Below, piece by piece: positions 40,389 to 46,878 of a stretch of 46,878 nucleotides of DNA. The notes beneath the pieces were generated by a model. That model was not told the origin of the DNA and did not search any database. It saw only the letters and a list, made by a program, of their open reading frames with translations. The DNA is taken from contig JACPOZ010000053.1 of NCBI GenBank assembly GCA_016191235.1, positions 1 through 46,878 of the forward strand, in the 5' to 3' direction. A program made the position numbers and the translations under genes. Within the stretch, counting starts at the first letter, position 1, and every line of letters starts with the position of its first letter. Origin of the DNA: Gammaproteobacteria bacterium. Lineage in GTDB: Bacteria; Pseudomonadota; Gammaproteobacteria; Ga0077554; Ga007554.

Positions 40389-41336
40389 ATGGCAAGTGTA
40401 TTGGATGATGTGGACAAACGAACCCAGATGGTGGGGCAGAATCGGCTGGAGTTGTTGTTGTTCAGTCTGAATGGCACGCAACGCTTTGGTATCAATGTTT
40501 TTAAGGTGCGTGAAGTTATTCAATGTCCGCCGCTGGCGCATTTGCCCAAAGCCCATCCTTCAATTTGCGGTGTTGCCACCATACGCGGAAAAACCATCCC
40601 TGTGATTGATCTATCCATGGCTATAGGCCAGGCGCCAATGGTAGCCCCGGCGCGTGGCTATGTGATTGTCACGGAATATAACCGCTCGGTTCAGGGGCTA
40701 CTGGTAGACTGTATGGATCGTATTGTCAACATGAACTGGGAGTCGGTGCTGGCGCCGCCCAAAGGCACGGGTTCCAGCAGTTATCTGACGGCGGTGACGC
40801 GGGTCAATGACCAATTGATCGAAATCCTTGACGTGGAGAAGGTGTTTGCCGAGATTATCCACTGCTCCATGACGATTTCTGAGGATTTGGCTGAAGAAAG
40901 TGATGCACAGCATGGCGTACAACCGCATGTGTTGATTGTGGATGATTCCAGTGTGGCGCGGAATCAGATCAAGCGCACTCTTGAGCAGATTAAAATTTCA
41001 TATACCCTGGCGCCGGATGGCCGTGAGGCGCTGGAGTTGTTGAAGAAATGGGCTGATACGCAAGATCCTCTCTTGCAGCGCCTGAGCCTGGTGATTTCCG
41101 ACATTGAAATGCCAGAAATGGACGGTTATACGTTGACGACCGAGATCCGCAAGGATGAGCGTTTACGCGGCCTCTATGTCATGCTGCATTCATCATTAAG
41201 CGGCGTATTCAATGACGCAATGGTGAAAAAAGTCGGTGCGGATGAGTTTATCGCAAAATTCAGCGCGGATGACCTTGCTGCGGCGGCCTTGAAGAGAATA
41301 AAGTTGTACAATGCAGGGAGAATGCAGGCCGCTTGA
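40389..41336 (+). CDS. cheV: Chemotaxis coupling protein CheV (CheW-receiver)
   Basis: The product has 315 residues. The N-terminal CheW domain (about 20-165; FSLNGTQRFGINVFKVREVI, IRGKTIPVIDLSMAIG, SSSYLTAVTRVNDQLIEILDVEKV) is followed by a receiver domain (about 180-310; LIVDDSSVARNQIKRTL, phosphoacceptor Asp in VISDIEMPEMDGY, AKFSADDL). It couples receptors to CheA and is thought to aid adaptation. AAGGAG lies six bases before the ATG. It is followed by the broken cheR. Confidence 0.94.
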   Translation: MASVLDDVDKRTQMVGQNRLELLLFSLNGTQRFGINVFKVREVIQCPPLAHLPKAHPSICGVATIRGKTIPVIDLSMAIGQAPMVAPARGYVIVTEYNRSVQGLLVDCMDRIVNMNWESVLAPPKGTGSSSYLTAVTRVNDQLIEILDVEKVFAEIIHCSMTISEDLAEESDAQHGVQPHVLIVDDSSVARNQIKRTLEQIKISYTLAPDGREALELLKKWADTQDPLLQRLSLVISDIEMPEMDGYTLTTEIRKDERLRGLYVMLHSSLSGVFNDAMVKKVGADEFIAKFSADDLAAAALKRIKLYNAGRMQAA

Positions 41337-41544
41337 GTGTCGTGTATACAGATTGCCAAAGCGTCACAGGGAGTCCCGTGCCAAACCAAACCATCCCTCC
41401 TCAAGAGTATGCAGCCTTTTGCGGCTTTCTTGAATCCGCCTGCGGTATTACGCTAGGCGACAACAAACACTATTTGGTAATCAGCCGCCTTAACCGCCTG
41501 TTGGAGGAGGCGGGCATCCTGTCAATAGGTGAACTCGTGGAACG

Positions 41545-41681
41545 CAGGGCTATCGCATCTAAATTGACTTGACATTATGATTGCAGCCTAACCCATTGAT
41601 TGGTGTGCGCTGCCTATGTCTTCCGCTTTGTCGTTGTTAGAGCACTTTGCTCAAGTACCCGATCCTCGCCTTGAGCGCACC
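41545..41681 (+). mobile_element. ISAs1-family left-end remnant inside cheR
   Basis: The insert starts CAGGGCTATCGCATCT, resembling the terminal repeat of ISAs1 (H-repeat) elements, and includes the transposase ATG 41616 with its first 22 codons (SSALSLLEHFAQVPDPRLER), the typical N-terminus of ISAs1 transposases. The rest of the element and about 20 codons of cheR are missing. This suggests an insertion followed by a deletion that ran from inside the transposase into cheR. Confidence 0.8.
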
Positions 41682-42299
41682 CACAACGAAACCCTCTGGT
41701 TTCGTGATCAATCGCCTTTCGAGATTCTCAAGGGACACATTCTGCCGGAGCTGGCGGGAAAGTCCGCGCGTCCGGTGCGGATCTGGTCAGCAGCTTGTTC
41801 GTCGGGGCAGGAACCTTATTCCATCAGTATCGTGGCACAGGAGTATTTGAGCGGTAAGCCGGGCAGTTCTCCCGCAGGGGTGCAGATATCCGCCACTGAT
41901 ATCTCACCCACTATGCTCAAAGACGCCAAGGCGGGGCTGTACGATTCCATGGCGTTGGCGCGGGGTATGTCTGATGAACGCAGGAAGCGATTTTTTGACC
42001 CAAAAGGTTCTCTGTGGGAGGTCAAAAATGAAATACGCAAACGTGTGACTTTCGCGGAATTAAATCTGATGAAAACGGATTATTCCGCACTGGGCAAGTT
42101 TGACGTAATTTTTTGCCGCAATGTGCTGATCTACTTTTCCAGCGACTTAAAGCGGGACATCATCGCGCGTTTTGCTCAGGTGCTGACACCGGAAGGTTAT
42201 CTGTTTCTTGGCGCATCCGAATCCGTATCGAGCTATTCGGATGCTTTTGACACCGTTCGCTGCCAGGGTGGAATGGTGTATCGCCTCAAGAAGAAGTGA
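41616..42299 (+). CDS. Chimeric open frame: ISAs1 transposase start fused to the CheR methyltransferase domain
   Basis: The product has 227 residues: 22 from the transposase N-terminus followed by the SAM-dependent methyltransferase domain of CheR (from HNETLWFRD). The catalytic core motifs are complete: SAACSSGQEPYS for SAM, ATDISPTML, and FCRNVLIYF. The N-terminal helical domain, which helps CheR dock on receptors, is on a separate upstream frame. No good Shine-Dalgarno precedes ATG 41616, so translation may be weak or coupled. It could be silent, or express a free methyltransferase domain. Confidence 0.55.
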   Translation: MSSALSLLEHFAQVPDPRLERTHNETLWFRDQSPFEILKGHILPELAGKSARPVRIWSAACSSGQEPYSISIVAQEYLSGKPGSSPAGVQISATDISPTMLKDAKAGLYDSMALARGMSDERRKRFFDPKGSLWEVKNEIRKRVTFAELNLMKTDYSALGKFDVIFCRNVLIYFSSDLKRDIIARFAQVLTPEGYLFLGASESVSSYSDAFDTVRCQGGMVYRLKKK

Positions 42300-42428
42300 A
42301 CACCCCGGCAAGGGGCGGACGTCTGTCCCCTGCAAGGGTTGCCGCAAGGCGGAAGAATCTTGCCGCCGGATACGAACCCCCTCCTCTCTTTTCAATGTAA
42401 CCCATTGTTTTAATATCTTATCTAAGTT

Positions 42429-42446
42429 TTGGCACAGACTCTGCAT
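42429..42446 (+). promoter_or_regulatory. Sigma-54 (RpoN) promoter of the flgB operon
   Basis: TTGGCACAGACTCTGCAT has GG at 42431-42432 and GC at 42443-42444 with exactly 10 bases between them. It matches the TGGCAC-N5-TTGC consensus except for C replacing the first T of TTGC. Initiation about 12 bases downstream (near 42456) leaves a normal leader before the flgB ATG. RpoN/FleQ control of flgBCDE is known in Pseudomonas and Vibrio. Confidence 0.75.
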
Positions 42447-42483
42447 TGATCCTTGGCAAGTACAGTAAGGATGGAGTCAAACG

Positions 42484-42888
42484 ATGGCAATCAATCTCGA
42501 CAAAGCATTAGGAATATATCCGCAGGCGCTTGCCTTGCGTGCGCGCCGCGCAGAAGTTCTGGCGGCCAATATGGCTAATGCGGATACGCCGAATTACAAG
42601 GCCAAGGATATCGACTTCAAGGCGGCTCTGAATCAGGCCAGGGATCAATCTGGCAGTGATGCTTCCGTTATGGTGCGTACCCACGCGACCCATCTTTCTT
42701 CTGGTTTGGATCTGGTGTCGGGGTCGGTAAAGTACCGCGTGCCGGATCAGTCGTCACTGGATGGCAATACGGTGGATACCGATACAGAGCAGGCTGAGTT
42801 TACCCGTAATGCGATTCAGTATCAGGCCACACTCACTTTTCTCAATGGTCGCATCAAGGGTCTGATGACGGCCATCAGAGGGGATTAA
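42484..42888 (+). CDS. flgB: Flagellar proximal rod protein FlgB
   Basis: The product has 134 residues. LRARRAEVLAANMANADTPNYKA is the conserved rod-protein motif, and AEFTRNAIQYQATLTFLNGRIKGLMTAIRGD the FlgB C-terminus. It forms the first rod segment. First gene of flgBCDEFG; followed by flgC after 3 bases. Confidence 0.94.
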   Translation: MAINLDKALGIYPQALALRARRAEVLAANMANADTPNYKAKDIDFKAALNQARDQSGSDASVMVRTHATHLSSGLDLVSGSVKYRVPDQSSLDGNTVDTDTEQAEFTRNAIQYQATLTFLNGRIKGLMTAIRGD

Positions 42889-42891
42889 TCC

Positions 42892-43302
42892 ATGTCTTCT
42901 TTCAAAATATTTGATATTGCAGGTTCGGGGATGAGCGCGCAGTCGTTGCGCCTTGACGTGACGGCCAGCAATCTGGCCAATGCCGAGAGTATCAGCGGCA
43001 ACGCGGCGGGGGTGTATAGGGCGCGTGAACCAGTCTTTTCGGCAGTGATGGATAAACTGGCCGGTGATGATGCGGCGAGTGTGCGTGTTTTGGGTGTGGT
43101 GGAAAACGATGCGCCGGTGCAAAGCCGCTATGAGCCGGGCCACCCGCTGGCGGATGCGCAGGGCTATATCTATCTGCCGAATGTGAATGTGGTAGAGCAA
43201 ATGGCCAACATGATTTCCGCCTCCCGCTCTTATCAAAACAATGTGGAGGTGATGAATTCCTCCAAACAGCTTTTGCTGGCAACGCTGAGACTGGGCCAGT
43301 AA
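42892..43302 (+). CDS. flgC: Flagellar proximal rod protein FlgC
   Basis: The product has 136 residues. The N-terminal GSGMSAQSLRLDVTASNLAN and C-terminal PNVNVVEQMANMISASRSYQNNVEVMNSSKQLLLATLRLGQ are the standard helical pair of rod proteins. Short spacing to flgB and flgD shows one operon. Confidence 0.94.
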   Translation: MSSFKIFDIAGSGMSAQSLRLDVTASNLANAESISGNAAGVYRAREPVFSAVMDKLAGDDAASVRVLGVVENDAPVQSRYEPGHPLADAQGYIYLPNVNVVEQMANMISASRSYQNNVEVMNSSKQLLLATLRLGQ

Positions 43303-43325
43303 GGCTTCGTCCAAGGAGAATAGTT

Positions 43326-44000
43326 ATGAGTACAAATATTGATGTCGGCACGCTGGAAAGCCTGGGTCTGACGAAAAAGCCGGAACAGGCGGCCAACAAG
43401 AATCGCCTGGGCCAGGATGAGTTTCTGAAGCTGATGGTTACCCAATTGAAGAACCAGGACCCTATGAAGCCTATGCAGAATGGTGAGTTCATGGGGCAGA
43501 TGGCGCAGTTTAGTGCGGTGACGGGTATTAAGGAATTGCAAACTTCGTTCAGCCAGTTCGCAACGGCAATGCAATCCAGCCAGGCGTTACAGGCTTCGGC
43601 GCTGGTGGGGCGGTCGGTGCTGGTGCCGGGCGAGGCGGGCGTGCTGGCGCAAGGCGGCAATCTGAGCGGGGCGGTGGATTTGCCTGCCAGCACCTCGGGT
43701 GTTTCGCTGTCGGTCTATAACCAGGCAGGTCAGGTGGTCAGACGCCTGGAGATGGGGCCGCAGCCTGCTGGGCTGGCCAGCTTCATGTGGGATGGCAAGA
43801 CCGATGCCGGGGATACTGCGCCGGCAGGAAAATACAAGGTCGGCGCCAGCGCGATGATGGAGGGCAAGACGGCGGCTGTTGACACGCTGATGGCTGCAAC
43901 GGTTGAGAGTGTCACGCTCGGACGGGGGGCGCAGGGGCCGACGTTGAATGTAACTGGATTGGGTCCGCTGGAGTTGTCCAGCGTCCGGCAGATTATGTGA
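43326..44000 (+). CDS. flgD: Flagellar hook capping protein FlgD
   Basis: The product has 224 residues. The N-terminal LGQDEFLKLMVTQLKNQDPMKPM is the FlgD signature. MQNGEFMGQMAQFSAVTGIKELQ follows. A C-terminal FlgD Ig-like/tudor pair carries WDGKTDAGDTAPAGKYKV. It caps the growing hook. The length is normal. Confidence 0.94.
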   Translation: MSTNIDVGTLESLGLTKKPEQAANKNRLGQDEFLKLMVTQLKNQDPMKPMQNGEFMGQMAQFSAVTGIKELQTSFSQFATAMQSSQALQASALVGRSVLVPGEAGVLAQGGNLSGAVDLPASTSGVSLSVYNQAGQVVRRLEMGPQPAGLASFMWDGKTDAGDTAPAGKYKVGASAMMEGKTAAVDTLMAATVESVTLGRGAQGPTLNVTGLGPLELSSVRQIM

Positions 44001-44027
44001 TCAGGTTTTTACAAGAGGATAAATGAT

Positions 44028-45305
44028 ATGCCATTTCGTATTGCTTTAAGCGGTATTAACGCAGCATCAGCTGAACTTAAAGTCATAGGCAATAACGTTG
44101 CCAATGCCAGCACGACCGGATTCAAAAAATCGCGTGCTGAATTTGCGGACGTTTATGCAACAAGCAACCTCGGCATTTCCCAGAACGCCATCGGCAGCGG
44201 TGCGCGCGTGGCGGCGGTGGCGCAGCAATTTACCCAGGGAAATATAGGCTTTACCAACAACAATCTCGATCTTGCCATTAACGGGCAGGGATTCTTTGTG
44301 CTGAACGACAACGGTGTGCCGGCCTACACCCGCTCCGGTGCGTTCCAGGTGGATCGTGATGGCTATATAGTCAACAGCCAGAATCAGCGTTTAACGGCGT
44401 ATCAGGCCGATGTGAATGGCAATATCACCGGTTCCCGTGGTGACTTGCAGTTAAGTACGTCGGATATCTCGCCGCGCGCATCGACGGCTGTCACTGTGGC
44501 CGCCAATCTCAATGCCAATGCCACACCGTTTGCACCCTATCCAGCCTTGCCGGCGTTTGATCGCACCGATCCGACGAGCTATACCAATTCAACGGCGGTG
44601 ACTCTCTACGATTCACTGGGCAACGCGAATCTCGGTACGATGTACTATCGCAAGACAAGCAATGCCAACGAGTACGAATCTCATCTATGGATGACCAACG
44701 GCGCGGGTACGCCGATTGAGGTTGTCCCGAACGGCAATGTGGCGGGGCAGCCCGCCAATCTGACCTTTTCGTCTACCGGTGGAATCACGTCGGTCACACC
44801 TTCTCTGGCGGGTGCGATGACGGTTGATTACGCCCCGGTTAATCCACAGACCGGCGCGGCGAACATGTCATTCGATGTGAATTATTCCAAAACCACCCAG
44901 TACGGCAGTCCTTTTGGTGTCAACGCCCTTACGCAGGATGGCTTTGCCACGGGTCGCCTGAGCGGGATTGATATCAGCGACACAGGTGTTGTGCAGTCAC
45001 GTTATACCAATGGCCAGTCGCGTGCGTTGGGTCAAGTCGCCTTGGCCAATTTCAGCAACCCTCAGGGGTTGCGCCAACTGGGCGACACCGCCTGGGCGGA
45101 GACCTTTGATTCGGGTGCGGCACTGGTTGGCCAACCGGGCGGGGGCAGCCTGGGCCTGGTTCAATCGGGCGCACTGGAAGGATCGAACGTGGATCTCACT
45201 GAACAATTGGTCACCATGATTACTGCACAACGTAACTTTCAGGCCAATGCACAGGTGATCACCACCGCAGATGCGATTACCCAGACCATTATCAATATCC
45301 GTTAA
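44028..45305 (+). CDS. flgE: Flagellar hook protein FlgE
   Basis: The product has 425 residues. The N-terminal rod-hook motif is ALSGINAASAELKVIGNNVANASTTGFKKSRAEF. The middle domains contain the FlgE D2 insertions. The C-terminal QSGALEGSNVDLTEQLVTMITAQRNFQANAQVITTADAITQTIINIR is typical. It polymerises into the hook. A short gap with a good ribosome site separates it from flgD. Confidence 0.94.
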   Translation: MPFRIALSGINAASAELKVIGNNVANASTTGFKKSRAEFADVYATSNLGISQNAIGSGARVAAVAQQFTQGNIGFTNNNLDLAINGQGFFVLNDNGVPAYTRSGAFQVDRDGYIVNSQNQRLTAYQADVNGNITGSRGDLQLSTSDISPRASTAVTVAANLNANATPFAPYPALPAFDRTDPTSYTNSTAVTLYDSLGNANLGTMYYRKTSNANEYESHLWMTNGAGTPIEVVPNGNVAGQPANLTFSSTGGITSVTPSLAGAMTVDYAPVNPQTGAANMSFDVNYSKTTQYGSPFGVNALTQDGFATGRLSGIDISDTGVVQSRYTNGQSRALGQVALANFSNPQGLRQLGDTAWAETFDSGAALVGQPGGGSLGLVQSGALEGSNVDLTEQLVTMITAQRNFQANAQVITTADAITQTIINIR

Positions 45306-45330
45306 AAATAGTTAATCGCGAGCGATAACC

Positions 45331-46071
45331 ATGGACCGCATGCTTTATGTCGCAATGTCCGGTGCCAAGCAGACCATGCTGGCGCAGGCGGTGAATACCA
45401 ATAATCTGGCGAATGTGAATACCACGGGATTTCGTGCCGACCTTGAGGCGTTTCGCAGCCTGCCGGTGTATGGCCCAGGATACCCCAGCCGGGTGTATGC
45501 GCAGACGGAAACGCCGGGTACGGATTTGCTTGCAGGGACATTATCCACCACCGGACGTGAACTTGATGTCGCGGTTAATGGTGCGGGATGGATCGCTGTG
45601 CAGGCCGCAGATGGCAGTGAGGCATACACCCGTGCCGGTGATTTGCGTGTGACGGTCAACGGCCAGCTGGAAACCGGAGCGGGGCGTCCGGTGATGGGCA
45701 ATGGCGGGCCGATTGCCGTACCGCCATTCGAGAAGCTGGAGATCGGCGCCGATGGCACAATCTCGATCCGACCCGTAGGGCAGGCGGCGAACGCATTGGC
45801 GGTGGTAGACAGGATCAAGCTGGTTAATCCACCGCTGGGCCAGATGGAGAAAGGCACGGATGGCCTGATGCGCGTCAAGGACGGGAAGAACGCCGCGGCG
45901 GATGCGGCGGTACAGCTTGCCAGCGGCGTACTCGAATCGAGCAATGTCAATGCCATAGAGGCGATGGTGAGGATGATCGAGCTGGGGCGCCAGTTCGAAA
46001 CGCAGATCAAGATGATGCGCGCCGCGCAGGAAAACGACGCCGCTTCGGCGCAATTGATGAGAATGGGTTAG
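45331..46071 (+). CDS. flgF: Flagellar basal-body rod protein FlgF
   Basis: The product has 246 residues. [38 protein letters not shown] is the rod N-terminus. The C-terminus [47 protein letters not shown] is standard. The family length is about 245-255. It forms the distal part of the proximal rod. Confidence 0.94.
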   Translation: MDRMLYVAMSGAKQTMLAQAVNTNNLANVNTTGFRADLEAFRSLPVYGPGYPSRVYAQTETPGTDLLAGTLSTTGRELDVAVNGAGWIAVQAADGSEAYTRAGDLRVTVNGQLETGAGRPVMGNGGPIAVPPFEKLEIGADGTISIRPVGQAANALAVVDRIKLVNPPLGQMEKGTDGLMRVKDGKNAAADAAVQLASGVLESSNVNAIEAMVRMIELGRQFETQIKMMRAAQENDAASAQLMRMG

Positions 46072-46130
46072 AAACCTTTCACGATTTCTCTTTAACCAGT
46101 AATTTTTATTTTAAAAACAAGGAATACGCA

Positions 46131-46878
46131 ATGAATCCCGCACTATGGATTGCCAAGACCGGCCTCGACGCACAGCAGACGCGCATGGCGGTTATTTCCA
46201 ACAACCTGGCCAACGTCAATACCACCGGCTTTAAGCGCGGCAGGGCGGTGTTCGAGGATCTTCTTTACCAGAATGTGCGCCAAGTGGGTGCGCAGAGTAC
46301 TCAAGAGACAGCATTGCCGTCTGGCTTGATGCTTGGTACCGGCGTGCGCACGGTGGCTACGGAAAAACTGTTTACGCAAGGCAACATCGTGCAAACCGGT
46401 AATCCCCTGGATATGGGGATACAGGGGCGCGGTTTTTTCCAGGTGTTGACACCGGATGGCACGCTGGGCTACACGCGTGATGGTTCATTTCAGGTGAATG
46501 CGCAAGGGCAACTTGTTACCGCCAGCGGCTATGTCGTGCAACCCGCGATCAGCATTCCTGAAAATGCACAGAGTATTACGGTGGGCTCCGATGGCACGGT
46601 GGGCGTGCTGTTGCCGGGTTCAACTGCGCCGACGCAGGTGGGGTCCATCCAATTGGCGGATTTCATCAACCCCGTCGGTCTGCAGCCGGTTGGCCAGAAT
46701 GTATACCGCGAGTCTGCTTCCAGCGGCTCTCCACAAACAGGTGCGCCGGGTATTACAGGGTTGGGTACCTTGGCCCAGGGGTCGGTGGAAAGCTCCAATG
46801 TCAATGTTGTGGAAGAGCTGGTCAATATGATCGAAACCCAGCGTGCCTATGAAATGGACTCCAAGGCGATTGCCGCTG
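46131..46878 (+). CDS. flgG: Flagellar distal rod protein FlgG, 3' end cut by the window
   Basis: The visible part has 249 residues from ATG 46131, preceded by CAAGGAAT. It begins [19 protein letters not shown], then [29 protein letters not shown], and reaches [29 protein letters not shown] at the window edge. FlgG is usually about 260 residues, so only about a dozen are missing. No frameshift is seen. Confidence 0.94.
   Translation, partial: MNPALWIAKTGLDAQQTRMAVISNNLANVNTTGFKRGRAVFEDLLYQNVRQVGAQSTQETALPSGLMLGTGVRTVATEKLFTQGNIVQTGNPLDMGIQGRGFFQVLTPDGTLGYTRDGSFQVNAQGQLVTASGYVVQPAISIPENAQSITVGSDGTVGVLLPGSTAPTQVGSIQLADFINPVGLQPVGQNVYRESASSGSPQTGAPGITGLGTLAQGSVESSNVNVVEELVNMIETQRAYEMDSKAIAA

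Larger units (their letters stand above)
41378..42299 (+). pseudogene. cheR: CheR chemotaxis methyltransferase disrupted by an ISAs1-family remnant
   Basis: GTG 41378 (five bases after AGGGA) begins the CheR N-terminal helical domain: IPPQEYAAFCGFLESACGIT, LGDNKHYLVISRLNRLLEEA. After GELVER the sequence changes at CAGGGC (41545) and the frame ends at TGA 41570-41572. The methyltransferase domain resumes at HNETLWFRDQSPFEILKGH (from about 41682), with the SAM site SAACSSGQEPYSIS, ATDIS, and FCRNVLIYFS, and runs to 42299. About 20 residues around the usual AMTT-NETLWFRD junction are replaced by 137 bases of transposon sequence. The second half now begins with a transposase start (MSSALSLLEHFAQVPDPRLERT) in frame. 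CheR as a whole is therefore broken. Confidence 0.88.

Overview
The window reads as a chromosomal segment of a motile gammaproteobacterium, probably a chemolithotrophic or sulfur- or methane-associated one. The main support is the flagellar gene order flgZ-flgN-flgM-flgA | cheV-cheR | flgBCDEFG, which is the Pseudomonas-type arrangement, with sigma-28 and sigma-54 style promoters where that group has them. A group 3b [NiFe]-hydrogenase locus adds to the picture. Genus cannot be assigned from the sequence alone.

Layout. (1) 1-1657: the right end of an IS66-family element abuts the start codon of a ribosome hibernation factor/cold-shock fusion, followed by a meso-diaminopimelate dehydrogenase-like gene. 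(2) 1731-6010, minus strand: a translationally coupled signalling operon of a PAS-PAS histidine kinase, a CheY-like regulator and a receiver-PAS-GGDEF diguanylate cyclase. A fragment of a lost EAL domain lies at the end of the cyclase gene. (3) 6146-19823: hydrogenase region. hypCDE and hypAF lie on the minus strand. The group 3b hydrogenase genes (beta, gamma, delta/small, alpha/large) and their protease lie on the plus strand. The hyp genes are split by a 3.9-kb island (8.6-12.5 kb) of oppositely oriented genes for exported proteins; hypB is absent. (4) 19922-27165: an ABC half-transporter, an alpha/beta hydrolase and an OprP-type porin, followed by a two-component system in which both genes are broken. 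The kinase is split by a complete IS5-family element, and the FixJ-type regulator has an internal frameshifting deletion. (5) 27336-32395: a secreted repeat protein, a DUF1611-like P-loop protein, a MITE-like element, and a minus-strand cassette of DUF4956, a VTC-type polyphosphate polymerase and a secreted phytase-like esterase. (6) 32473-35272: glycerate kinase with an SLC13/DASS transporter. (7) 35777-37425: a hipBA toxin-antitoxin locus with three palindromic operators. (8) 37598-37791: tRNA-Arg(CCT) and tRNA-Ala(CGC). (9) 37871-46878: flagellar and chemotaxis genes, with cheR broken by an ISAs1-family remnant and flgG running off the end.

A recurring theme is damage to regulatory genes. 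A GGDEF-EAL protein has lost its EAL domain, a histidine kinase is IS-split, its partner regulator is deleted and frameshifted, and cheR is IS-scarred. An exported-protein gene is also out of frame at a nine-G tract. The core metabolic and flagellar structural genes look intact. The best candidates for something undescribed are the exported-protein island inside the hyp genes with its G-tract switch, the cheR chimera that begins in a transposase, and the polyphosphate polymerase/phytase-like cassette. All functional statements come from reading translated sequence and known family motifs; no database search was run.
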